A stretch of 64,000 nucleotides of DNA, taken from Straminergon stramineum. Taxonomy: Eukaryota; Streptophyta; Bryopsida; Hypnales; Calliergonaceae. Under the pieces are notes generated by a model. It had not been told where the DNA came from, ran no database searches, and saw only the letters and a list, made by a program, of their open reading frames with translations. The stretch is from contig OY987263.1 of the NCBI GenBank assembly GCA_963920665.1, positions 41,575,218-41,639,217 of the forward strand, given 5' to 3'. Within the stretch, counting starts at the first letter, position 1. Every line of letters begins with the position of its first letter. Below, in pieces: positions 11,485-23,915 of this stretch. The position numbers were made by a program, and so were the translations under genes.

Positions 11485-14400
11485 GGTTGAAGACGGTTAT
11501 CACTTGCACTCTCTGTGTCACCTTAGAGTTAGGTTAACGGTCACTCATCCCAATGCCACTGGCTAATCGATCAGGTGAAGATGAATACTGAGATGCTTCT
11601 GGATGACGCGAAAGTGGATCCTGTTGCGTGTGAGCTTACATTCTTGGAGACATAGTCTGACGATCGCATGTGTCTCTAGACTTGAAGCCTCAGCTGATTT
11701 TGTTTCCTGTTTACCGAAACCAGATATTTTCTGCCACATAATTTCAGTTTTGAAGAATTCCGGTTACCTAACTTACTTTCCAGTGCATTTTGTATTGTAA
11801 ATGATATATATAAGAGAAATAAACAAGTGGGCTGTAAATAGAATCCTCTAACGATGCTTGAGTGTTGCGACTTGCGAGAGTATTCACTGGGATGTGCACA
11901 GAAATTTCCCAATGACAAAGCCTTGAGCCTGCCAGGGAAGTACCTCAGACTGTCCCCTAAAAAGATGCAAGCACGTCTTGTTCTTGCAATTCCCTGACTA
12001 TACGATGGACATCCTGGAAAATCAAGCCACATATTAATTAGGAGATGAACTTTTCTACCAAGTCGAAGTAACATGTTCTGTTTTTGTGGGTTGGTATAAA
12101 ATGGCTTCATCAGTGGAAGAATGGGATCCTACATAACCATAAAATTGGCCTAGATTCACACCGCCTATTTCGTGAACACATAGGAAGTACACGTAGAACA
12201 GTTGTCCAATTGCTCCAATTTGTAGAGCCCACTGTTGTTACTTTTAGTTGCTGAACATATTACATATTGAGACTTATTGGAATCACAATTTTCTTAAAAA
12301 AGAATGGCAGATCAGAGAATATTCTACACATATTTTGGTCATCTCATTTTATTAAAAAGAAGAAGCTAAGATATATAATAGGTGGTTATAGAAAAGACAT
12401 GAACATAGTTTTTTGTGTTGGTGTGGCTCTACTTCAATGATACTCCAAAAGCATCACTCAAGAGTATGAGAAACTTAAGTGAACCCTTTGCCATGTGTAT
12501 AAACCGCATGGCTGTGTCCATTTAATTCACGAAATCATCAATTTTCAACCCAATTCCAACACTTTCAGCCCCCATTCCACACTGAGCATGTCAATGTGTG
12601 AAACTAAGTACAAGACTTGATACAAAGCACAATTGGGTATATAAGCACAATAGGGTATAGCCATAGGACTCGCAATTGGGCTGGAGCCAATTTTGGCGTG
12701 TCCTACCTTAGTAAGTGATGATGGTCACAATCAATAAGCTTCTTTCTTGCAGTGAGAATCACGTGGATTTCTTAACTTACTTGCCCTAGTTGCCTTCAAC
12801 TGAAAGAGTCCCTGGAGGCGGCTCTGAGCATCGATTCACTGACATTTTGGTTTAGGGATCAGACTGGTCAGAGTGGGTGGCCATGGCCACTTGGGCAGAC
12901 GTGGGAGGGAATTTAAAGAGGCAGAGATGGCTCGAACATCCAGAATATTTGTTTTGCAACTCTGGCGATCCAGCATTGCAATAGCAAGTGGAAAATTAAA
13001 AAACAAATACAAAAAAACAGAGTAATTCTCTCGACAATTTCACAAAGTAATGAAGAATCCTTGTTGCTAATCATGTGGTGCACGTAACTTAGTTTGATTC
13101 CTCTAGATATCAGGCGGCAACATCCGAAGCAGGATTCCGATGAAGAACGTTGCTTGCCATTAACTTATCAGCAGGGTTAAGCGTGGATCTTCAATTCTGG
13201 AACTCCATGCCAGATCAAGTTTAAAATCTCAATCATAATGTCAAGTCCAGTCACAATGGTATCGATTCTTTGTCTAGTTGGCTAGTTAGACAAGGATTCT
13301 AATCCTCAATCTTTCTCCTCGTTCGAAGGCCTTTGATCATCGAAAAGGAACAGATATGGATGTTCCTGACAGGGTAACAGGACTTAGCAATAGGTCCAAT
13401 AATGCTTATCAACCTCGTGACTCTCAATCCTGTCTCTCGAGTATTATCCCCTCTATATTCTTTTCCAGGGTACAACCATTTCAATTTATTAAAATAGGAG
13501 CACTCAAAACCAAGCAAAACCTTCCCTAGAGTCATGATTAGGAGTCAGTGAAGGGCTGGCCTATTTTGTAGTTCCATGTATACTTCTTATATAAAGAATG
13601 ACATTGGAATTTGACATTGCTTTCAATGGTTATGAGAGGTCAAAGTGTAAGCCGGGGTGTAAGCAGTAGATTTTCTAGACGCAATAATTTCAATGTCCTT
13701 GGGGCTGCGATTTGTGCTACAAGCATCTGCTTATTTATTATCTAAATATATTGGGGCAAGCTTTGGGGAACACACTCCGTTTTGAGAGATCGCATGGAGG
13801 TCAAGCTCAGTCAGGAGGGGAAGCGCATCAATAACCGCGTCAATAGCATTGCTGTTGAGGATTCAGGATTTATCTGTGGCAGCTGCTGCATTCACGTGCT
13901 GAGTATCAGTGAATACTCTGCATCAAGTATCTGCAAGCCTTTACAACGATGACCTCTTAGAATGAGATTGTAGTGTGGGGGCTTCTTCATACGAGGGCCA
14001 CATTGGTACTCAAGGAGAAGGAATCTAAATTTTTTTAAAACTAAATAGACAATGTGCACAGCATAAAATTCTTGATCTTCAAGGCAAGCAACCCTTTGCT
14101 TTCCATGAATCAAGGCTCCGCTTTCACTAAGGTAGACAAGCCTATTACCACCCTGACTAGTGTGCCCTGTATTGTCGCTACAATCATTGGGATGTCAAAA
14201 GTGAGGGCTAAGCCTCCTTAACCTCCTTAAATAAAAGTAAAAGTACATTTTTTATTTTTGTAATCATAATTTTTTTTGAAATTCAATATCTTTTACATAG
14301 TAGACCGTGCAAACGCCACAAACCAAAGCCCTTGCACCCCTCCTCATTGACGACTTTCTAATGGTACCAAGAACACAACTAGTGATGTGTAGTTTGGGAG

Positions 14401-15896
14401 ATCTCAATGTAACAACAAAACAATCAGTCTAATTTAAGGTACGGATTTGCAACTTGAATATCTTGTGGCCAACTCTAAGAAGGGAAACATATTTTTCAAA
14501 GGTGTGTACTTGCTTCACAAATCAAAACCAAGTGGAATTATAATTTTCTGATTAAAATTATAATTTTTGTGAATTTTTGAAGTGGTTTGTCTTGAAATTA
14601 CAAAAATACCTGTAGAATGGAGTCATAAATGTTCTATAAATAACCCATAACCGCCTCTCCATGTATCTATTAACGCTTAAGTATTCACCAATATAGGCTT
14701 GACATGTTAATCCTTGTTGTCATTAATGCATTGATTTTGTCAAAAAAATGATGGATTTGGATGAATTTTGTGGTGGAATTCTAGCCAAAAGTAGGATGGT
14801 GGAAATAGGTAGTTGGTAGAAATTGGTTGGTCTACCTTGTAGAACATCTTGAATGCAAGATTCTCCATGTATTGTGTGACACTGTCAAGAATATATTCTT
14901 GTTAAAGTGAAACTAAAGGAGGATCTTGCCTTCCCATTTAAGGATGTTCTAAATCATAACATTGTTTACAAGATTTTAGTATATATTTGATTCAATTTTC
15001 CAATTTGGATAGGCTTGCCTAACGAAGTTTCATGAGATTGGAGCTAGTGAATACCATGTTGAGAAAGCCTTGGATAACTTCAAAGCTTCAACTATTTTTC
15101 ATAAATACCAAATTTATCTACCAATCAAATTTGACCATAGTGTAGTTGGGTCTTTGAATTATAAATCCAAACTCCTAATATTGGATTCCATATATAATGA
15201 CTAATATCCCTCCATGACAGTTTCCTTTTAAGTTGTTGGTATATTGTCTCACCTCTCAAAATAACTCCTTCTAAATCCATAATTCAAAAGTGTCTTCCCA
15301 ATCTTTGCTATAGTGATACTAGTGGGTTAATGGAACATCATTGCCTCGCTTTTTTGTTTTTCTTTTAGAAAATAACAGCCTTTCATTTCCATGTACAAAA
15401 ATAAGAAAGCACAATAGAGACCAAGGAACTAATTAAGGTCCAAGGAAGCAATGTAAACGTGGTGAATACAACCAACTTTAATATTTATAGGATGCATACA
15501 AGTAAGCAAATGGTGTCCATCACTTGGTACAATAACAAACCAATTGCATTGTTTCCATTGCCCTTAGTCCTATTTATACTTTCAAGTTTCTGTCGATGAA
15601 TTGTTGGCAACTTGGCATGTGGATACTTTAATACAAATTCTTGCATCAATTGCGCTTGTGCATTACCCAAAGAATATGCATGAAATTGAAGTGTAAGATC
15701 AACTTTGTGGCTACTATTCTATTAAATGTTGCAACTATATGAGGTGGTACAAGATTATTTGGTATATCCTTGCCACTAATCCTATTTACATGCTTATATT
15801 CTCTATTTTTGTGCAAAGAAAATATTTCAGGGAAAAGTATGTGATACATTGAGTTTGATGCAAGTATTGCATCAACCTTGATAGAGGTGTCTATAC

Positions 15897-16017
15897 ACTA
15901 GAAGAAAACATTGTTTCCTTCAACAAAATCCAAGTGACACATTTTTTTGTTTTTTGGCAAAAAATAGAAAAATGCGTCACTTGGATTTTGTTGAAGGAAA
16001 CAATGTTTTATACTAGT
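15897..16017. repeat. fold-back element with ~48-bp arms
   Basis: A long near-perfect palindrome. The left arm contains AACATTGTTTCCTTCAACAA and the right arm its complement TTGTTGAAGGAAACAATGTT, separated by a T-rich loop. The left terminus reads CACTAGAAGAAAA, close to CACTA-type transposon ends. It would form a very stable hairpin RNA if transcribed. Confidence 0.8.
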
Positions 16018-17067
16018 AATATTCAAAAAAACATGCATACCAAGTGCATGATTGAGGAAATTAGAGAGGATTCACTAGATTATGGCATAATTCAACTATG
16101 GAAAGTGAAAACACAAAGCTTGCATTGTTTGTAAGAAAAAAAATATCATTATTTTTGTATATGACAAATACTAATCTTCTAGACTTTTCAAAGTCAATTG
16201 TGGAATCTTAAGTGAACAAACTTTAATTTACACCAAACCTTTAAGGGGTGGAGTTTTATTCTCTCTTCCCTCTTTTGTGTTTGTAAAGAGGTAGTGTGTA
16301 CGAGTGTATATTATATGAAATAACATAAAAAATTAGAGGAGGAATTGTACTTTTAGAGTTTCAACCAATCATTTAGCACCAAATTAAAGAGAAGCTAACT
16401 AAAGAGGAACATATATGGGCCGGAAATTGTTGTTGCATGCCATGTTGTAGTCATTGGGATGTCAAATTGTGTTCATGTTCACCTTCATTTCAATTTTTCT
16501 TTTCTTTTTAAATTTTATTTATTTTCTAGATCAGTTTTAATAAATTTGAATTATAATTCATCTAAGCAAAGATGGTAAGAGATGTGAGTATAGGATATAA
16601 TTGTATATGTAGGGATGAGGAGGACCAACAACATGTATTGGACAGACATCGAGTTTTGACCCTAACCTAATTGTCAATAATAAGAGTTTTAACCTAACTA
16701 CCTTATGGTATTCTTGTATTTTAAGATGAATTTAAGCAAAGAAGAAAATATAAAAGTTTTGGTTTATATGCCAAAGTCAAATGAAATTTGGCAAGCTTCT
16801 TGCCCTTGCCTTATTGCCCACCCTAGTGACTCTTGTTATTCTTTCTAAGCTGCCCGTTGGGAACCAAAATGACGCTTTAGGGTTGAGAGCCAAGTCTCTC
16901 GAGACCTTTTATATGGCGGCGCTAGTCCTCATTTGCCCTAGTTTCTTGTATTGGTCATTTTTTGCGTTTAGAAACAACCCTAGTTGTCTTGCTACACTTA
17001 GTGATCACTCTTACATTTCTCCACTAAGTGATGCCAATCAATGATTATTGGTTGAAAATAGGAGAGT

Positions 17068-17523
17068 GTGGAGTTGAAACGCATATTTGGTTGTGATAAA
17101 GGATTTAAAGAAGCAATAGAAGAGAGGATGATGGAGCTTGTGATGGCGAGTATAGAGGAAGATGCTCAAGGAAAGGAGTTTGTGAAAGTGGAAGATGTGG
17201 CAAAAGACATGAAGAAATTGAAGATAGAGGAAGGCACAAACGAAAAGAACATGAAGGCAAATGAAGAGGCAAGAGAGGAGGAAATGGTGAAGGTAGGGGA
17301 AGAGGCCAAAGGGGAGGAGAGCACTAAGATGAACAAAGAAGTGGAAGAGGAGGAAGCAATAGAGGCATGGAAAATGGTGAGGTTGGAAGGAGTTGCCAAA
17401 GAGAAGGTTGCCAAGGTAGAGGAAGGAGGAGAAAGTCTAAAGATAATGGCCAAAAGAATGAAGAAAGTGAACGAAGTGACAACAGATGACACTATTGGTA
17501 ATGGTGAATTTTTGGAATGGTAG
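17068..17523 (+). other. polypurine tract with Glu/Lys-rich open frame
   Basis: The plus strand is almost all purine from about 17.07 to 17.48 kb, which keeps a 151-codon frame open and gives a highly charged Glu/Lys/Ala/Met-rich translation with no known motif. The minus strand is open for the same compositional reason. I read this as low-complexity DNA, not as a supported gene. Confidence 0.5.
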
Positions 17524-18979
17524 TTTGGTTATTCTGAGGTTTGATAGGTGATTTCAAACTTTGTATAATTGTGAGATGTTGATCGTGGTTTCATTTTTGG
17601 ATTATTGCAGCATCAACAAGGTTGAAAGAGATGATTGCTGAATGTAAAGAGAGAGCTACCGATTACAAACTAGTTGTGTCTATTTTAACAGGACATCCTC
17701 CCCCGACCTTTTGAGCCATGCACCATATCTATTGATTATTGGTGGTAGTTTTATAGTTTGGAATTTAGTTTGTTGCCTCTTCAAAAGGATTTTTTTGCAA
17801 TAGTTTTTGGCACTTATCCTTAAAGGAGACAAAAGGTTTTGGAAGAAAAATTATCTCTTGGTAGTTTTTCATTTGATATGTTTTTGGTTTGATGTGTTGA
17901 TGCTTTGAAGAGAATTCATTATGATCATAGCTTTTCAATGCTTTTTTATTTTAAGGTTGTTGAGAGCTTTAGCTGGTTTGCAATTTGAAAGGTACACTTC
18001 TATTCTATCATTTGTTTTTGAGTCATAAGCTTTTGAACCCTAGAATCTTGTCTCAGGTAGCGTGCAAACACACATCAAGATATTAATTCCATTGTGGGGA
18101 TTTCAAACTGCATTTCTCAAAGCATATGACAAGTCTTGATCTCCAGTACCCACCCTAATCAGACTAGAAACCATCAGTTTCATCATCTCTACGTGACGAT
18201 GTTTGATGCAAGCGCTAGCATGAACATGGTCTTGGAGTGACTCGAGGAGTGCACACGCGATTTGGGCGAACTTAATAACCTCAGTGCAGGCAAATTCGAA
18301 CTGATTGATTGCCGTGAAATCTCAAAATACTCATAAACACAAAACAATTGCAATTGCTACTCTCTTTACTCCTGAGTGCATACTCAATGCCTGAACTCCA
18401 GTATTATCAATTCTTAACTTGACTCTTCTTTGCCATCACAACTCTCCATAACGGTGAAACTTGTCTGCATTGAGACTGAAACGAAGAACTGGATAGTTCG
18501 TGCCTGACTGAGAATCAATGGAATCCACATGGTACCAGCAAATTGGTTAATTAAGGCATCCAAACTTGAATTCACAAATCGGTCCTTGACTAAAATGATT
18601 CATGAACGCTGTAACATAGCTGGTTTACATTTACACCAGTCAGATGGTGCACATCAGCTGTGACCAGTACAACGTCCACAATTGCAAAATGGCAACGAGT
18701 ATCGATCGAAACTTCATGTGCTACTCACATCTGTTCCTCGATCTCTTGCCTCACCCCTACTACAAATGCATCACCTTCTTCAATCAATCTGATGTACTGT
18801 ACACTCAACTCCAAATTTTATGTGCAAGAATTTCAATGAAACCTCAGTTCCGCTAATCTCTGTATTACTGGAGAGTGCGACAAAAAGCAACCTATGGGGA
18901 ACCATGGCCTTGTTACGCATTGACACAACATCAACAACGTCGCGTAAACACGTTAGAGCTTCGCAAGAACCGCGTCTTG

Positions 18980-20735
18980 CTAAGCGTGTTCTTGCAGTTC
19001 TTCGAGAAAAGGATAGTCGGTATACCCTCGTCGAGTATAATCTCCATAAAAAGTCGCCGGATTTGGAGCATTCAGCGTTTTTTCCTTTACAAACCGCTGC
19101 ACCAAATCCGGATTCGCGATGAAGGAGCGTCCAAACCCCACCAAATCTGCATACCCGGACCGCACAGCCTCATTTCCAGTTGCCCAAGAGTGCCCCCCGC
19201 TCACCAGCAACGGCGTCGTCCTCCGTTTCGTCACATGCCCGTACTTTGGCATCCACGTGAAACCATCAACGATGAATGTAAACTCGGGTTCCGTCAAATG
19301 GATATATGCAAGGCCCAGCTTGTCAAGCTCCGTGAGCAAATACGAAAAGAGCGCTTCCGGGTTTGTGTCTGCTCGGGAGGCGTTGTAGACGCTGAATGGA
19401 GAAATTCGAACGGATGTACGAGAAGCGCCGATCTCCGCGACGACTGCTTGGGTGGTTTCGATCAGAAGCTTGCAACGATTCGCCATGGTGCCACCGTAGG
19501 AATCCGTGCGGTCGTTGATGGATTCTTTCACGAAGGAGTCGAGGAGGTAACCGTGAGCGCCATGGATCTCGCACCTATTGGAATTACCCATTCAATTGTC
19601 AATTGCCAATTGAAATCGCAGAGCTTTGTACAATTGCAAGTTCTAAACTGAAATCAGTATCTGCCCTAATTATCAAAAGAATGAAGAACTGTTTCTGGGT
19701 TGCATAGTATCATTCTGGCAATCACGAATTTTTTGGCTAATTTGGAATTGGTCGCCATACCCGAAGTTCTGAACAATTTTACCAAACTTTAGGGAAATTT
19801 GTTCCCCTCCCAGTTATCTGCTGCCGGGCTTGGGGTTTTGGCAATTACAAATATTGTTGGTTAATTACGAAGTTGGAATTGGCTTACCCGTCGAAACCTG
19901 CTTCCAGAGCGTTGCGTGCGCCGGATCGGAAATACTCGATGATGCTGGGAATCTCGTCGATGTGAAGGGCTCGCGGGGTGGAGTACAAGTGCTTCGAGCT
20001 TGCGCCGTCGGCGTCGACGAGAGTGGCTCGCCATGGCATGGGGGTAGGATTGCAAGTTGAAGCAATCGGCGCTGCGTTTCCGGGTTGTAAGTCTGTGTGG
20101 GATGCGCGGCCGACGTGCCAGAGTTGCAGGAAGAACGTGGCGCCCTTGTTGTGCACCGCTTTCGTGATCGGTTTCCATGAGTCTACCTGCTCACTCGTGT
20201 AGATTCCCGCCGTGTTCACGAATCTGAATTGTGACAGAAAAACTTTCGGGGATTCATCAATTGCACTTTCAATCACAAACACTTCCGATTCATAATTCTC
20301 GAAACGAGAGATCAGTGAAGAATTGAAAAAAGTGGCTTTTAAGAGAGCTTACCCGTGACCATTTGCTGCCACGCAAACGCCTTCCGAAATGAGAAGCCCA
20401 CCTTCAGTCGCTCTCTGGCAGTAATACTCCTCCATCATGTCGGTGGCCAGGGTGTTCCGCGCTCGGCACCTCGTCATGGGCGCCAACACAACCCTGTAAC
20501 ATAAATTACACACACCACCAATTCAATTCTAGTCCGTCAATTTCCTCACAGCCTCCTCGCAAATTTTCTGACTTTTGTACTAGTTGCACTTCTGCAAAAT
20601 CAGTGTTGGAAAGGCCATTCATTACCTGTGCTTCAGCTGATAGAGCCCAATTTGAATTGGTGTCATCAACGGCTTGGGCAACTCTCCCATAGCGTTCTCG
20701 TTTGCCTCCATTTCGGTGAGAGCCATAGCTACCAT
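18980..20735 (-). CDS. 12-oxophytodienoate reductase-like (OPR, OYE family), four exons
   Basis: FMN-dependent enone reductase of the OYE/OPR family. These enzymes reduce oxylipins such as OPDA, or other unsaturated ketones, with NADPH. Exons (minus strand): 20735-20626, 20493-20353, 20223-19888 and 19574-18980. All junctions are GT-AG and phases agree, giving 393 codons before the TAG. Visible family motifs are VVLAPMTR (residues 38-45), FFLQLWHVGR with FMN-contacting Gln117, and EIHGAHGYL with substrate-binding His200 and His203 and catalytic Tyr205. GFGRSFIANPDL (Arg345) and the typical GYTDYPFLE end (379-387) follow. In-frame ATGs at 20735, 20726, 20711 and 20690 are all possible starts; family length fits any. 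The protein ends EHA, with no SRL-type peroxisomal signal, so a cytosolic OPR is more likely than an OPR3-type jasmonate enzyme. Cys197 replaces the usual Val before EIHG. The exact substrate cannot be told from sequence. Confidence 0.93.
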
Positions 20736-21393
20736 TTCCGAACTCACAAATGAAATGAACCTCTCCAACCCCACTCGGATATGGAAGCTTCTGGTACACA
20801 CAAACTATACACGAAGATCGATCGATACGCTGAGGATTCAATTCGATATTCAATTGCAAGCTCGATGTAGTGAGATTAAATGCATACGCATTTATATTAG
20901 TGGCAGTAATTCGATTCAAAGGTTCGATCTTTCGACAGGCACGCACGTTAATTGTATGCGACGCGCGCTTAGAGTCGACGGCGATCGATATCGCACACAT
21001 GTGTGTCGGAGACTCAAGGAATCTTCCGGAACTCCAACGTGAGGACTCCTCTCAGTGTAGTTTTCTAAAATTTTCTTTCCGAAACAAAATTGAATCGAAG
21101 TCTACTAATAACCAACTCCACAAGGTCTAAAAATAAGTTACTCCAAAGTTCAAAGTCATTGTAGCGCACATGGTGCATTCGTCGTCGTTGCACGCGGCTC
21201 AAAGGAGATCTCCATTATCTACAGTTGCACCCCAGCCGCTCCTTCGCAGGATCCCACCGAGAATCGAGCTGCAAGGAATTGGTCCCGTTCACACGGGTAT
21301 ACATTGCAACTGTTGACGGTTGAAACTCGATCCCTTCCGGGTTTTTTGTTCTATGGGGACCAAAAACGGGGCACCATTTCAAAAACTAATCTC
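20736..21393. other. upstream region of the OPR gene
   Basis: Probably holds the minus-strand promoter and leader of the OPR gene. A long minus frame (20506-21000) overlaps exon 1 in another phase and is a shadow. No TATA box or named regulatory element could be fixed. The sequence becomes AT-rich beyond about 21.36 kb. Confidence 0.4.
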
Positions 21394-21780
21394 AAATAAA
21401 AGTAAGGTAGTGGTCCCTTTATTTTGTCAAAAATTAGTGCATGAGAATTTCATTCAACCCAATTAGTAGTGAAAAATGTTGTATAAAGAATCTGAATTTT
21501 TGTGCTACTTGGAGAACATGTTATAAATTTTCAATAGCAATATGTTGTGGGCTTTTACTATGGGTCTTAGACTCCATATGAAACAACAAATTTGGAACCT
21601 TGAAGCAATAAAGAATGGTGTAAGAATAATGACTTTAAATAGTCACTTTGATGATCTACTTATACTCTACATAGGAGATTGATGTTTTCACATGCAAATT
21701 TGGATTGCTATTAGGCCAGAAATAGGAATTTTCTTTGGGTACTTGGAAATTTAATGTGCGACTACCTTAGTCTTTATTTT
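21394..21780. mobile_element. TIR element, AAGGTAG-type ends
   Basis: The left end AAATAAAAGTAAGGTAG is mirrored by CTACCTTAGTCTTTATTT on the right, with a few mismatches, over 387 bp. No coding frame. The TAAGGTAG core is shared with the family seen at 33.9 and 42.6 kb. Confidence 0.55.
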
Positions 21781-22606
21781 CCAATTTTTTCCATTTTTAT
21801 TGAAAATATGTATGATGTTGCCAATCCGAGATGAAAAAAAAGCTTCAATATAACTACTAGTAGTATTATTTGGTCCAAAAGACAAATGAATGTAGAAATA
21901 TAGTGCTTCACAAAATGGAAAGTGATGGCCATCTTGACACTTTTTAAAAGAGTAGGTGAAAAAATATTGGTTGGAATGAACATTCTTTGTTTCATTTATT
22001 TTGGGTAGTATAGAAAGTAATCTTTACAAGAGTAATGAAGTTCTTTACATCCACGGTCATAGATGAAATGTGCAATATATAGATGAAAATTTGTTAATGC
22101 ATCCAAAGAAGTGTACATTCATCCAGAAACGGAGATTCAATTCCAAGATTTTGGAGTTGTTTTGATTAAGGGAGAATACATCATTCATCAATTATCTCAT
22201 TAAATTTTAAAGAAAATCTTTTGCACGATTCCTCAATCAAATAAGAAATCCTAAAATGAAGCAAATCTATTTAATTTTTTTAATTTTGAGAAAGCACCAA
22301 GATGACAATTATTATATTTGTTGAGGTGATATATTGTTATATTCATCTGCCCTTATTTTTTTTTATAGAAATGAAAAAAATTGTCAAAAAAAGACTACTT
22401 TTTTACCACCAATTATTTTGAAATGATACTATAGTTGGACCTCTCTATTTTTTTTACCTCAATAAGTATTAAAACCTCATATATGCTACAAAATTTCACA
22501 CCCTTCTAAATCTTCAAAGACAAATGTTAGAAGTTAAACATCACTAATTCTTCAAAACATCATTTGTAAATTTACTTTGCTACATGTTAGAATAGCCAAG
22601 AAGTTA

Positions 22607-23174
22607 CCACCTCTGTCTCAAAATGATCTTTTTGTTGGACAAAATGTTTTAGATTAAGGCTATAAATAACATTTTAAAGACCTGTTTTGCACTATAAGTA
22701 GAGTTTGGTACACTTTTAGCATCCTCGAAACTTTGAGTTTCGGAACCCTTTCAAAGTGCAATTTGGGAGTATTGAAAAGTGGAATTTTGGAGGCATTTTT
22801 GAAGAGCACCACAAGGCATCTAATTGTTGAGTGTGAGGTTGTCATTTTATGGGCATTTAGTATGGGCCCAAGACTATGTGTCAACCTCTATTTCACCTCC
22901 CAAAGCTTCATCTCCTTCAATCCAATAATACTCAAAGAGATGCAAAAAATAAAAACAAATAGTGTTGATTGACCCCTTCAATCATTTCCTTTGTCTTTCA
23001 ATTATTGATTGCATGGATGGAGGGGAAACTATTGTTTGGAGTTGTTTTATTGGTCCTAGATAGCAATCAAAAGTAGAATTTGACCAACTCGCAATATCAC
23101 AAGTCCAATAGGAAGATCATTTTGTAGGACAGAAAATTAAAGCCAACAAGAAGATCATTATGGGACAGAGGGAG
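22607..23174. mobile_element. Stowaway-like (Tc1/mariner) MITE
   Basis: The inverted ends are CCACCTCTGTCTCAAAATGA on the left and TCATTATGGGACAGAGGGAG on the right, closely resembling the plant Stowaway consensus (CTCCCTCYGTYYYAAAATA). A TA dinucleotide flanks both sides (22605-22606 and 23175-23176), as expected for Tc1/mariner. Length is 568 bp and there is no transposase, so it is non-autonomous. Confidence 0.85.
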
Positions 23175-23760
23175 TAATAAATTAGAATATTTGTCATTGT
23201 TAATAGCCAAAAAATGGATAATTTAATATGATTTTTTGGATAATAGTCCAAAAGTTAAACATATATTATTTGTTACATATTTTAATGCTTTATGTGTTAA
23301 AAATCTTCAACCCTCACTTATAACATATAAGGTATATTCACCCAATTCCACCTTGTTTTGAAAACTGCCAATCTTTTTTCTTGGAAATGGGTTCATTTGA
23401 TGTCTCAAAACCATCAAGAGTCCATAAAAACAACCAATGGGAGTTGAAGAGTCTTTTGGGGCAACAAATGGGAATTGAAGAGTTCTTTCAGGAAGGATTG
23501 TGGTGAAGAGGAGTCTAGTGGCATGAGTAGGTACTCTATGTTTTCAACTTTAAAAATTCATTGAATATCATGTGAATGTTGGAAAAATATTAAACAACTT
23601 GGATTGAGTTTTTTTTGAGGAGGCTAACAATTTCACATCAAACTTTCATCATTTTGACCATTGAAACATCTAGGGCAAAAAAACCCAACAGACTCAGGTT
23701 TATATACTTTATAGAGTTCGGGTTGTATTTTTCGGCTTGGTGCCCTCTAAAACAAAACAA

Positions 23761-23915
23761 AACAAAACAAGAATGGTGTCACTGTGAGTCTTTGTCCACT
23801 CCAATTAAATCATAACCATATTGTGCATTGTGAATGGGGTTACAGATAGGATTTGGAAACTTGGATTCAGAAATCAAAGAGTTGATGTCATAGTCTTTAT
23901 CCAAAAGACGAAGCC
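23761..23915 (+). repeat. dispersed repeat, GATAGGATTTGGA family, copy 1
   Basis: This segment shares the block GTGCAtTGtGAATG followed by aGATAGGATTTGGA and a TGATG(T/C)...AGTCT stretch with 31300-31475 and 43295-43410, all in the same orientation. No coding potential is recognised, and the limits are approximate. Confidence 0.6.

Larger units (their letters stand above)
9022..18979. other. AT-rich intergenic block with MITE-type repeats
   Basis: No supported protein gene in about 10 kb. Recognisable pieces are listed separately (10057, 11190 and 15897). The sub-stretch 11.5-14.1 kb is less AT-rich but shows no assignable exon. A 144-codon minus frame at 11676-12110 has no recognisable features. 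A 151-codon plus frame at 17068-17523 lies in a polypurine tract. An 87-codon plus frame at 16781-17044 encodes two hydrophobic stretches but is otherwise unknown. Confidence 0.6.

Noticed and set aside
11676..12110. 144-codon minus frame
   Set aside because: No recognisable domain, no codon or composition contrast with its surroundings, and no conserved-looking motif.
16781..17044. 87-codon plus frame with two hydrophobic stretches
   Set aside because: It lies in a repeat-rich desert, has no recognised family, and hydrophobic runs arise easily in T-rich DNA.
17068..17523. 151-codon Glu/Lys-rich plus frame
   Set aside because: The tract is almost pure purine, which removes stop codons on both strands; the translation is low complexity.
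19323..20202. Several plus- and minus-strand frames overlapping the OPR exons
   Set aside because: They are other-frame shadows of the OPR coding exons, whose motifs and phases are unambiguous.
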